A program made the translations under genes and the position numbers. The notes under the pieces are model-generated. The model was not told the DNA's origin, made no database searches, and was given only the letters and a program-made list of their open reading frames with translations. Positions 1 to 6,295 of a DNA stretch of 8,311 nucleotides are shown in pieces. The DNA is from Candidatus Woesearchaeota archaeon (lineage in GTDB: Archaea > Nanoarchaeota > Nanoarchaeia > UBA10117 > ARS21): NCBI GenBank assembly GCA_002686215.1, contig NZAU01000134.1:1-8311 (forward strand), in the 5' to 3' direction. The first letter of the stretch is position 1. Every line of letters starts with the position of its first letter.

Positions 1-691
1 CAGCAATTTTCTCCTCAGCCATCTCAAGCGTGATGTATAGTACGTTTTTGCCTTGGAGTAGCACACTGCTTGCGACATGACACATAAACAGAGACTTACC
101 AACACCAGTGCCAGCAAGAGCAATGTTAAGAGTTTTGTTTGGTAAGCCACCTTTTGTAATCTTGTTAAAATACTCAAGATCAAACTCTGTTCTTGTTTCT
201 TTCTTATTATATAACTCATATCTCTCTTCATAATCAAGAAGATAATCATGTCCCACATGATTATCAAAACTCACAGCAAGAGCATCAGACAGGATTGATG
301 GAATAGCATCAGGTGTCTTCTTCTCATTGTTGCCATCAGCAATCCCAATAGATTCTAACAAAGCAAGATAGATTGCTCTGTCTCTACACCACTTCTCTGT
401 AGTATTCAGCAACCACTCATACTCAACAGGTGTCTCATCAAGACACCCAATCAAGTGAGAAACTTCTTTAAGAGTGGTTTCATTAAGATCTTTTCTTTTC
501 TCTACCTCAATAGAAATAATTTCTCTTGTGGGAACTTCATTATATTGAGAGACAAAATTGAAAATTTCTTCAAAGACCAATCTTTGATTACTATCCTCAA
601 AGTAGTCTGCCTTAACAAAAGGCACTACCTTTCTCATGAAGTCTTCATTGTTGAGTAAGTTCTTTAGGATTAGGAACTCAATTTTGTCCAT
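1..691 (-). CDS. 41: Replicative DNA helicase gp41 (T4-like, DnaB family), N-terminal part, cut by the window edge
   Basis: This is the 5' part of the phage replicative helicase, the hexameric 5'-3' helicase that unwinds the fork and works with primase. I read about 230 residues from the ATG at 691; the rest lies beyond position 1. T4 gp41 is about 475 residues, so roughly half is visible. The N-terminal domain shows the T4-like stretch VSFDNHVGHDY (about residues 140-150), then ITKGG, then a Walker A loop GTGVGKS (about 194-200). The visible part ends in NVLYITLEMAEEKIA, matching T4's NVLYISMEMAEE, the strand that follows the P-loop in RecA-fold helicases. The start lies inside the end of the oxygenase gene (14 bp overlap) and has no clear Shine-Dalgarno, so coupled translation is likely. 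It is the last visible gene of the operon from the promoter near 5690. Identification is firm; the catalytic half cannot be checked. Confidence 0.95.
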   Translation of the reverse strand, partial: MDKIEFLILKNLLNNEDFMRKVVPFVKADYFEDSNQRLVFEEIFNFVSQYNEVPTREIISIEVEKRKDLNETTLKEVSHLIGCLDETPVEYEWLLNTTEKWCRDRAIYLALLESIGIADGNNEKKTPDAIPSILSDALAVSFDNHVGHDYLLDYEERYELYNKKETRTEFDLEYFNKITKGGLPNKTLNIALAGTGVGKSLFMCHVASSVLLQGKNVLYITLEMAEEKIA

Positions 692-1232
692 AGTGCAAAT
701 AGGTGCTCATGATATATTTCTTTTGTGTCTTTGGTGAATATCCAATGTGCGGATATTCCCAAGTGGGAGGAAAGACCAAAACTCTTCCAGCCTTTGGATG
801 TACAATCAATTGATGATCTGGAAAATAGGTGTCACCATCATTATCATTCAAATAGAACAAAAAAGCAAGTGCTCTCTTTGCTGAAGGATAATCTGTAACA
901 TCAACATGTTCATCAAATCTCTCTTCTCTGTTAGTAAGATACCTTTTGATTCTAAACTCTTCCAAGTGATGAAACTTTGGAATATGTTTGTTTTCAGTTT
1001 CAAGAACATAATCATGATAAGCAATCCTGGTCCAGTTGACAAAAATTCTCACTACTTCAGGATGATGCTCATTCATATTCAATTGTGTAAAACAAGGTTT
1101 ATGATTATTATCAATAAATTCTTGTCCATGTTCAGTGTGCTCAAATGTTTGAACTAGAGCATTTCCCATCTCCTCTGGAAAAATATTGTCATAGACCCTT
1201 ACCATATGAGAATTCAGTTTTGGCAATTTCAT
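678..1232 (-). CDS. 2OG-Fe(II) oxygenase, prolyl 4-hydroxylase-like
   Basis: This 184-residue protein is a predicted 2-oxoglutarate and Fe(II) dependent dioxygenase with a double-stranded beta-helix fold. The iron triad is visible: H109 and D111 in DEHVD, and H162 in YPHIGY. K172, ten residues after the distal His, sits where prolyl 4-hydroxylases bind the 2OG C5 carboxylate. GDTYFP (133-138) and PKAGRVLVFP (146-155) are also typical of that family. Such oxygenases are common in cyanophages, but their substrate is unknown; a protein side chain is more likely than DNA, because the sequence is P4H-like rather than AlkB-like. The start at 1232 is preferred because GGAGAAG lies 6 nt upstream, inside uvsX; the next ATG (1205) has no such site. 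It overlaps uvsX by 44 bp and gp41 by 14 bp, so it should be made together with the recombination and helicase proteins. The family is secure; the role is not. Confidence 0.88.
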   Translation of the reverse strand: MKLPKLNSHMVRVYDNIFPEEMGNALVQTFEHTEHGQEFIDNNHKPCFTQLNMNEHHPEVVRIFVNWTRIAYHDYVLETENKHIPKFHHLEEFRIKRYLTNREERFDEHVDVTDYPSAKRALAFLFYLNDNDGDTYFPDHQLIVHPKAGRVLVFPPTWEYPHIGYSPKTQKKYIMSTYLHYGQN

Positions 1233-2199
1233 CTAACTTCTCCATTACTTCTGGGGTGAAATATGTTTCTGGATCCTTTAAGATTGCTTTAGCATAGACT
1301 TTCTTTCCACCAATTTCATATCTGCCAGCTACATTTTTCCAAAGTCCGCCAATCTCACCAAGTTCAAGAAGACCAAAATATCTATCAAGACCACGCTCAT
1401 CGTAATACAAACGCACTGTAACATCCTTGTTCTCCTTACTTAAACGCGACTTAGCAGTCTTTGCCTTGATAAGATTTCCAACAACTTCTGTTCCATCTTT
1501 CTCTTTTTTCTTACTGAGATAGATGATTGTAGATGCTGCATACTTGAGACCACTACCTCCTCCCATTTCTTTTGTAGGTACATATGCTCCAATTACATCA
1601 TAGGTGTGATTAGTTACTATCATAGGGATATTTGCCTGACCCAACTTCAATGTCAGCATCCTGAATGCACCCTTTACCAATTGTGATTTGGTCATATCTC
1701 TCACCTGCTTATCATTCAAAGCATCAGTGATTTCTTTCTCAGTAGATAACATACCCAAAGAATCCAAGACAAACATACAGGGTTTGCGTTCATCAACAGG
1801 TTTCTTGAGATAGATGTCAACTGCTTTCAATGCCTTACTACGAAAATCTTCAATAGTTACAACATTGACTACAACCAGTCTATCTAAGTCAATGCCCCTA
1901 CTTGCGATAAGAGACTTGTTAACAGCGGCTTCAGTGTCAAAATATAGACAATACCCATCAGGGTTAGAATCAAGGAAGTTCTTGACGACAGCAAGAGAGA
2001 AAAAAGTTTTTCCAGTGCTAGACTCCCCAGCAATGGCAGTAATCTTATTCCCAGATACACCACCAAAAATACTGCCTGACACAAGTCCATTAAAAATGTA
2101 AGAACCTGTGTCAACAAATTTTTCAGTGTCATCAATATCTGATGCCAGTTTGGTGAAATCATCCCCAATCTCTTTTACAATTTCTTTCAAAAAATCCAT
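1189..2199 (-). CDS. uvsX: UvsX, RecA-like recombinase
   Basis: UvsX is the T4-type RecA homologue. It coats single-stranded DNA, searches for homology and drives strand invasion in recombination-dependent replication and repair. With the ATG at 2199 it has 336 residues. Walker A GESSTGKT is at about 58-65, DTEAAVNK (about 88-95) contains the RecA-type catalytic acidic residue, and Walker B CMFVLDS is at about 141-147, followed by SLGMLSTEKE. MGGGSGLKYAAS further on resembles the DNA-binding L2 and following region. A GTG three codons upstream (2208) would give 339 residues. I prefer the ATG because its first base is the last base of the preceding gene's stop (TGATG) and GAGG sits 8 nt upstream, while the GTG overlaps that ribosome site. 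The end overlaps the oxygenase gene by 44 bp. Identification is firm. Confidence 0.95.
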   Translation of the reverse strand: MDFLKEIVKEIGDDFTKLASDIDDTEKFVDTGSYIFNGLVSGSIFGGVSGNKITAIAGESSTGKTFFSLAVVKNFLDSNPDGYCLYFDTEAAVNKSLIASRGIDLDRLVVVNVVTIEDFRSKALKAVDIYLKKPVDERKPCMFVLDSLGMLSTEKEITDALNDKQVRDMTKSQLVKGAFRMLTLKLGQANIPMIVTNHTYDVIGAYVPTKEMGGGSGLKYAASTIIYLSKKKEKDGTEVVGNLIKAKTAKSRLSKENKDVTVRLYYDERGLDRYFGLLELGEIGGLWKNVAGRYEIGGKKVYAKAILKDPETYFTPEVMEKLDEIAKTEFSYGKGL

Positions 2200-2396
2200 C
2201 AATGCCACCTCATACTTTTCAACTTTTGAAGAACGTCCTGACGAACATCCATCAACTCATGATAACATTTTTGATTGTGAGCACACTGCCTAAGACTTGG
2301 ATCTGGTTTGAGCACTGATTCTATGAAAAGATCAAGTCCCCTGTTCCATTTCTCTTGTTTGGATTCATTATCTTCAATTGTATTCTGATCTCTCAT
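2199..2396 (-). CDS. Small hypothetical protein between gp43 and uvsX
   Basis: This gene encodes 65 residues of unknown function, and I do not recognise a family. The protein is polar and probably mostly helical, with an acidic, Asn/Gln-rich start (MRDQNTIEDNESKQEKW) and a basic end (LQKLKSMRWH). Two Cys flank a His/Asn segment (CAHNQKC, about residues 38-44). A CxxxxxC pair with nearby His could bind metal, but that is only an idea. It is supported as a gene by its junctions: it starts in an ATGA overlap with the gp43 stop and ends in a TGATG overlap with uvsX. A GGAG lies about 11 nt before the ATG, inside gp43. Its position suggests it is made together with the polymerase and the recombinase. 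Confidence 0.75.
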   Translation of the reverse strand: MRDQNTIEDNESKQEKWNRGLDLFIESVLKPDPSLRQCAHNQKCYHELMDVRQDVLQKLKSMRWH

Positions 2397-4888
2397 CCAA
2401 AGAATAGCTCCAGGTTAACTACTTTTTCAACGTTCCAACCAATAGCATCAAGTATTACCTTGACAGGTTCCAAGAATGCTTTGTCAAATTGTAGGTCATA
2501 GTCAATATATTTGTCAACTCCAAGTTCCAAAGGAAAATCAGAGATAAAAGATATCACATTTTCTCTAATGGGATTTGCCTTCTTGAGATAGACAAACTTT
2601 ATCTTTTCACCATTGTTAATCAGAGAATACTTGTTATCAAGTTTTTTCTCCTTCACATAATGATTATATAGGAGTGCTCCTCTCACATGAATAGGTGTTC
2701 CCTTTCCATAGATTGTTGCAGAACTCTTGTGCTTCTTGACATCACTCACTGTTCTGGGGAAAGCAATATCCTCTGGTCTCATATTCTTGAACTTTGTTCT
2801 GGCATCATCAATAAAATCAATGACATCATCCTCTGACCCACTCATCATTAGTTTGAGTGCATCCTTAATCATGGTTCTACATGGAGCAGGTGTGGATGAC
2901 TTAACTGCCTCAATACCCATGATCTTTAGTTTGGGTTCTTCATAACGAACACCCTCACTATCCCATACATTAAGAATATATCTTTTCTTTGCAGTCCAGA
3001 TTCCTCTATCAGCAATGTTCTCTCTCTTCATCTGCATCTTCTGGTCATATGCATTCACATACGACGCAAGATCTTGATAAGAGGATTCGATGAACGGTTC
3101 CAACTTGTCTTCACAGATCTTGTTAATGATCTCCACAGTCTCAATTTTATTGCTGAGTTTATTGCTAAAAAATTTATCAGCAAGAGGTCCAAAATTAATA
3201 TAGATTGAATCAGTGTCAGATGCGATGACATAGTCTACATCTTCTGTGTTTAGTAGATTATTTAGATACTTGTTGACCCTCATCTCTATCCATCTGATGG
3301 ACACTTGTCCTGAGAGCGTAATTGCTTCTGCATTGGCAAGTTTGTAGTACCTAAAATACTGATTGCCGATAGCGCCATAAGCAGAATTAAGAGAGATCTT
3401 CTTAGCCATTTGGATATTGTTACACCTGGCAATCTCTTTCTCAAGTTTTTTAGTGGGTGTCTTTTCATATGCTTGTTTTGCTTGGAGCATTTTCTTTTTA
3501 AAGATCACCCTTTCTGCATACATTTTCTCCATCAGTTCAGGGAGGAATCCCTTCACATCTTTTCTATACATTGCACCATTGGCACAAACTGCATAGTCAC
3601 TGTACATCTGAAAGTTTAATTCCTCATCAAGTATTCTATCAACAGTCGTCCTGGGATGCCTCTCCTCAATGAGTGTCTCTGGGGAGATATTGTACTGCAT
3701 AATAAGATGAGGATAGAGACTATTGAGGTCAAAACTAACAACCCAATCATAGACTCCTGGAATTGGTTCCTTGACATAGGCACCTGCAAACTTTGAATCC
3801 TTATCAGTTCTGTCCTTAGGAGGAATGACAATATTCTTCTTCTTGAGGTAGTTGTAAATAATAGTGTCCCACATTCTTACCTGGAACATCACATCAAGAT
3901 AGTTGACCTTGGCAGTGTATGCCATGGTCAAGGCAAGCTCAATCAGTTTCATCTTGTCTTCCAAGCGGTCAACAAGTTCCACGTCAATGATGTTGTAATC
4001 TACAAACTTCTTCCAGTTTCCCCTATAGAAATCCCTGAAGGTATCAAATTCACTATGATCAAGTTTCTTTTGACCCAGCTCTACCTGTGCTATGTAGTCC
4101 AGTCTGTAAGACTCTTGTGCTTTATAAGTGAACTTCTTATAAAGTTCAAGATAGTCCAGAGTCGTAAGACCAACAATGTCATAAATCTTGAATTCTCTAC
4201 CAGAAATGTAAATTTTATCCTGATGAACCATCCCCCAAGGTGAGAGCATCTTTGCTTTCTTCTCACCAAGAACTCTCTGTATTCTTCCACAAAGATATGG
4301 AATATCATACAGTCTGACATTCCAACCTGTGACAACATCAGGCACATCCTGTGACCAGTAGTGCAAGAATGCATTCAACATATCATCCTCATTCTCATGA
4401 TAATGATATGTCACATTGTCCTGAGTTGGTGTATATGGGTGCCTACCCCATGTAATGATTTTCTTAGTTGTATAGTCCTGAATAGAGATGGTTAACATCT
4501 CCTCTGAGCAGGAATCAGGGTCAGGGAATCCATGCTCAGCCTGGACCTCAATATCCATTGTCACCAGTTTGATCTTACCAATATCAAACTTGATCTCTTC
4601 CTCAGGATAGTTATCTGAGATATATTGATACACATACCTTTCATTGCCATAGATGGGAAATCCATCTACTCCCTCATACTTCTTGTAGAACTCTCTACAA
4701 TCTCTTACAGTACCAGGTTGAATTGGTTCTACATTCTCACCATCAAGTGTTTTCCATTTTGATTCTCTTTTAGATTTTACAAACAGGGTTGGTTGGTAAT
4801 CCTGTTTGTACATTGTCCTTTTGCCATTCTCATATTCACGAACCAGAAAATTGTTTCCAATCATCTGGACATTGGTGTAAAACTTCAT
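2393..4888 (-). CDS. 43: DNA polymerase gp43, family B, with 3'-5' exonuclease
   Basis: This is the replicative polymerase of the phage, 831 residues against about 898 in T4 and 903 in RB69. The exonuclease domain has ExoI TMDIEVQ (D112, E114), ExoII GWNVRLYD (D195) and ExoIII YNIIDVELV (D302), so proofreading should be intact. The palm has motif A SFDLNSLYPHLI (D387), motif B KKISLNSAYG (496-505) and motif C ASDTDS (D558, D560). All expected catalytic acidic residues are present. The protein ends in NLELFFG, which resembles the T4/RB69 C-terminal peptide (LDFLFG) that docks on the sliding clamp gp45, so a clamp-binding tail is likely. The start sits in an ATGA overlap with the 77-residue gene before it and has only a weak purine-rich ribosome site; the stop overlaps the next gene by 4 bp. 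No intein or split is seen, and the frame is open throughout. Confidence 0.98.
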   Translation of the reverse strand: MKFYTNVQMIGNNFLVREYENGKRTMYKQDYQPTLFVKSKRESKWKTLDGENVEPIQPGTVRDCREFYKKYEGVDGFPIYGNERYVYQYISDNYPEEEIKFDIGKIKLVTMDIEVQAEHGFPDPDSCSEEMLTISIQDYTTKKIITWGRHPYTPTQDNVTYHYHENEDDMLNAFLHYWSQDVPDVVTGWNVRLYDIPYLCGRIQRVLGEKKAKMLSPWGMVHQDKIYISGREFKIYDIVGLTTLDYLELYKKFTYKAQESYRLDYIAQVELGQKKLDHSEFDTFRDFYRGNWKKFVDYNIIDVELVDRLEDKMKLIELALTMAYTAKVNYLDVMFQVRMWDTIIYNYLKKKNIVIPPKDRTDKDSKFAGAYVKEPIPGVYDWVVSFDLNSLYPHLIMQYNISPETLIEERHPRTTVDRILDEELNFQMYSDYAVCANGAMYRKDVKGFLPELMEKMYAERVIFKKKMLQAKQAYEKTPTKKLEKEIARCNNIQMAKKISLNSAYGAIGNQYFRYYKLANAEAITLSGQVSIRWIEMRVNKYLNNLLNTEDVDYVIASDTDSIYINFGPLADKFFSNKLSNKIETVEIINKICEDKLEPFIESSYQDLASYVNAYDQKMQMKRENIADRGIWTAKKRYILNVWDSEGVRYEEPKLKIMGIEAVKSSTPAPCRTMIKDALKLMMSGSEDDVIDFIDDARTKFKNMRPEDIAFPRTVSDVKKHKSSATIYGKGTPIHVRGALLYNHYVKEKKLDNKYSLINNGEKIKFVYLKKANPIRENVISFISDFPLELGVDKYIDYDLQFDKAFLEPVKVILDAIGWNVEKVVNLELFFG

Positions 4889-5118
4889 TCTTCATCATCA
4901 TTAAAAAAGGAACCAAACAAACCACTATCTCCTGGTTTTCTGTTCTCCAATTTGTCCAGAATAGAATCCATGGACTGAAGAGTATCAATCTTTGATATCA
5001 TCTCAGCAATCATACCACAGACTACTGGTCTTTCCTGACGTGCTGCAAAGGCAAGGGCATTTCTAAGATTAGATTCTGCCTCTGCCAAAGAGTCTTCTAC
5101 TGATTTAGAAAGTGCCAT
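4885..5118 (-). CDS. Small helical protein before gp43, with an acidic C-terminal tail
   Basis: This gene encodes 77 residues of unknown function. The first 60 look helical and amphipathic (SVEDSLAEAESNLRNALAFA, then MIAEMISKIDTLQSMDSILDKLENR). After KPGDS comes a short hydrophobic and acidic tail, GLFGSFFNDDEE (66-77). The F-G-S-F-F pattern is loosely like clamp-binding PIP peptides, and an acidic tip is reminiscent of tails that recruit replication proteins; both comparisons are inference. The ATG shares its A with the preceding stop (TAATG), and its own stop overlaps the gp43 ATG by 4 bp (ATGA), so translation is probably coupled on both sides. A GAGGA lies about 12 nt upstream, rather far. 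The tight link to the polymerase suggests a replication accessory role, but no family is recognised. Confidence 0.8.
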   Translation of the reverse strand: MALSKSVEDSLAEAESNLRNALAFAARQERPVVCGMIAEMISKIDTLQSMDSILDKLENRKPGDSGLFGSFFNDDEE

Positions 5119-5378
5119 TAATCTAAGAGTTCCTCATACTTTTTTCTCAGTTTACTATTTGGTTCTGTAATAGTCAAGATCTTATCAGAATGAATCATGA
5201 ATTGATTTTGACCAGTATACTTTGTCAACCATGGTTCAACAGTTTCATCACTATTGAATATAAATGGTTCAGTCAATTTGCAATCTGGTTCTCCCAGTTC
5301 TGTAGATACTTCATCAATCTGCGTCAGCAGCATCTGGTTGTTCACCAGCAGTATCAACTTCAGGTTTTTTAACTCCAT
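5118..5378 (-). CDS. Hypothetical protein, apparent short paralogue of the preceding Sm-like protein
   Basis: With the ATG at 5378 this is an 86-residue protein. It can be aligned by eye with the gene just upstream: LKLILLVNNQMLLTQIDEV matches VKLALLKSGEEVISDVAEM, FIFN matches YIFN, EPWL matches TPWL, and EPNSKLRKKY matches EPVTKLSEMY with identical spacing (EPxxKLxxxY). I therefore predict the same small beta-barrel (Sm-like) fold, possibly RNA- or DNA-binding, with a short C-terminal helix. The start is chosen because it restores the aligned first strand and has GGAGG just upstream, though only 3 nt from the ATG. A longer start at 5408 adds ten residues without support, and one at 5333 would remove the first strand. 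It overlaps the upstream gene by 65 bp in another frame and ends TAATG with the next. Function is unknown. Confidence 0.75.
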   Translation of the reverse strand: MELKNLKLILLVNNQMLLTQIDEVSTELGEPDCKLTEPFIFNSDETVEPWLTKYTGQNQFMIHSDKILTITEPNSKLRKKYEELLD

Positions 5379-5658
5379 AATCCTCCATAGCTTGGGAATA
5401 CATTTCACTTAGTTTGGTCACAGGTTCCACAAAAGTAATGATCCAATCCATTGCTACTGGAATGCTCACATCTTTACTAAGAGGCAACCATGGAGTGAGT
5501 TGAATAGTATTCTTCTCACCCTTTTTCAATCCACCAAAGAGTTTTGCTGCATAAGGATAATTGAAGATGTATCCAACCACCTTCTCCTCAACAACCATCT
5601 CTGCAACATCAGAGATGACCTCTTCACCAGATTTAAGTAGTGCTAATTTGACAGTCAT
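5314..5658 (-). CDS. Predicted Sm-like (LSm) protein, cyanophage family
   Basis: This 114-residue protein is the first gene of the gp43-uvsX-gp41 operon. MTVKLALLKSGEEVISDVAE (1-20) looks like the first Sm strands, with the common pattern of a residue to be 'modified or encoded by gene level' not applicable; what is visible is a beta pattern with GEE turn. AMDWIITFVEP (69-79) looks like a late strand, followed by a helix TKLSEMYSQAMEDYG and an acidic Ala/Pro tail (98-114). I recall that an ocean-metagenome protein of likely cyanophage origin was solved as a pentameric Sm-like ring; I believe this belongs to that group but could not compare them. Such a fold would suggest RNA or DNA binding. 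AAGGAG lies 5 nt before the ATG, a strong ribosome site, and the promoter is just upstream, leaving a leader of only about 12 nt. The gene is certain; the fold is moderately sure; the function is unknown. Confidence 0.85.
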   Translation of the reverse strand: MTVKLALLKSGEEVISDVAEMVVEEKVVGYIFNYPYAAKLFGGLKKGEKNTIQLTPWLPLSKDVSIPVAMDWIITFVEPVTKLSEMYSQAMEDYGVKKPEVDTAGEQPDAADAD

Positions 5659-5676
5659 ACTAACTCCTTTTCAAGT

Positions 5677-5705
5677 ATAATAGCAAGAAAAAAGAGGGGA
5701 GTCAA
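5677..5705 (-). promoter_or_regulatory. Sigma70-type promoter for the Sm-like/gp43/uvsX/gp41 operon
   Basis: On the minus strand TTGACT (5705-5700) is followed by a 17-bp spacer and TATTAT (5682-5677). Each box matches five of six consensus bases, and TGC just before the -10 gives an extended -10 element. Start of transcription is expected near 5670, leaving a leader of about 12 nt that carries AAGGAG (5669-5664). The promoter overlaps the hsp20 terminator: the -35 overlaps the stem and the U-tract lies in the spacer. It should be read by the host sigma70-type polymerase, consistent with early expression. Confidence 0.8.
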
Positions 5706-5728
5706 CTGGATTTTGCCAGTGTCCCCTC
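5688..5728 (-). terminator. Rho-independent terminator after hsp20
   Basis: In the minus-strand transcript GAGGGGA (5728-5722) pairs with TCCCCTC (5700-5694), enclosing a second stem ACTGG/CCAGT around a CAAAAT loop, and is followed by six T (5693-5688). It begins 26 nt after the hsp20 stop. A strong G+C stem with a U-tract is the standard intrinsic terminator. Confidence 0.85.
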
Positions 5729-5753
5729 ATGCGACGACGATATTCAGTGGTAT

Positions 5754-6188
5754 TTAGAACCACTCTCTACGCTTGTGTGCCTCAGGGATGACTTTGCCAA
5801 GTTTAATGGTCAGCAACCCATTCTCAAATTCAACTGATCTAACTTCCGTTTGATCTGAGAGGCTCCAAGCTCTGGTGAAAGATCTTCCAGCCAATCCTCT
5901 ATGGACGAATTCAAGGCTTGTTGAGTCGTCATCTTTTTGTCCTTCAACAAATAGTTTGCCGTCTTCTGTGTAGACTTTGACATCTTTTGGTTTAAATCCT
6001 GCTAATGCTAACTCAAGGAGCGATTCCGTGCTACTGACTTGAATTAGGTTGTACGGGGGATAATTTGATGATGTTTCCTGTAGTTGAAACAGTCTATCAA
6101 AGTATTGATCCATGCCAATACTATGTTTATTTATGCGATCTAGAAGTGCGGGGAGATCTGACGCACCATATCTTGCGAGGTTACCCAT
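5754..6188 (-). CDS. hsp20: Small heat shock protein Hsp20 (alpha-crystallin family)
   Basis: This 144-residue small heat shock protein is a predicted ATP-independent holdase that keeps unfolding proteins soluble. The N-terminal arm (1-43) is followed by an IbpA-like alpha-crystallin domain starting at YPPYNLI (43-49), with LALAGFKPKDVKV (60-72), HRGLAGRSFTRAWSL (96-110) and the diagnostic NGLLTIKL (123-130). The tail GKVIPEAHKRREWF resembles the IbpA tail through VIPEA, but IbpA then continues to an IEI motif used for oligomer assembly, which is missing here. Hsp20 is carried by most T4-like cyanophages, where it is thought to help virion or host protein folding under infection stress. It has its own promoter and terminator and a ribosome site AAGGAG 8 nt before the ATG. 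It is thus separately controlled inside the replication cluster. Confidence 0.95.
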   Translation of the reverse strand: MGNLARYGASDLPALLDRINKHSIGMDQYFDRLFQLQETSSNYPPYNLIQVSSTESLLELALAGFKPKDVKVYTEDGKLFVEGQKDDDSTSLEFVHRGLAGRSFTRAWSLSDQTEVRSVEFENGLLTIKLGKVIPEAHKRREWF

Positions 6189-6248
6189 GATAGTAGCTCC
6201 TTTGTAAGCGAGTTTGTGATTTGTGGACCCCTAAGGCATCCAATACTA

Positions 6249-6277
6249 ATTATAACAGAAAACACAAAAAAGAGGGT
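6249..6277 (-). promoter_or_regulatory. Extended -10 promoter for hsp20
   Basis: On the minus strand TGT precedes a perfect TATAAT (6254-6249), giving an ideal extended -10 element (TGTTATAAT). The hexamer 17 bp upstream is ACCCTC, a poor -35 that is part of the regA terminator stem. Transcription should start near 6244-6241, giving a leader of roughly 55 nt that can form weak hairpins. The missing -35 suggests reliance on the extended -10 or on an activator. Confidence 0.7.
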
Positions 6278-6290
6278 GTTGAAAACCCCC
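6266..6290 (-). terminator. Rho-independent terminator after regA
   Basis: In the minus-strand transcript GGGGGT (6290-6285) pairs with ACCCTC (6277-6272; one G-U pair) around a 7-nt loop, followed by six T (6271-6266). It starts only 5 nt after the regA stop codon, closing the methyltransferase-gp62-regA operon. Confidence 0.85.
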
Positions 6291-6295
6291 CAGTA

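Noticed and set aside
455..658. Plus-strand open frame opposite gp41
   Set aside because: It lies fully antisense to a clearly identified helicase frame and has no recognisable protein features.
2200..2208. GTG start for uvsX, three codons before the ATG
   Set aside because: The ribosome site GAGG would overlap the GTG, while it is well placed for the ATG at 2199, which also forms a TGATG junction.
5379..5408. Ten-residue longer start of the second Sm-like gene
   Set aside because: The extra residues have no match in the aligned upstream paralogue, and GGAGG is next to the ATG at 5378. A shorter start at 5333 would lose the first predicted strand.
6128..6135. CATAAATA, a second late-promoter-like word, inside hsp20
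   Set aside because: It lies early in the hsp20 coding sequence and points only to the end of hsp20 and its terminator, so a role is unlikely.
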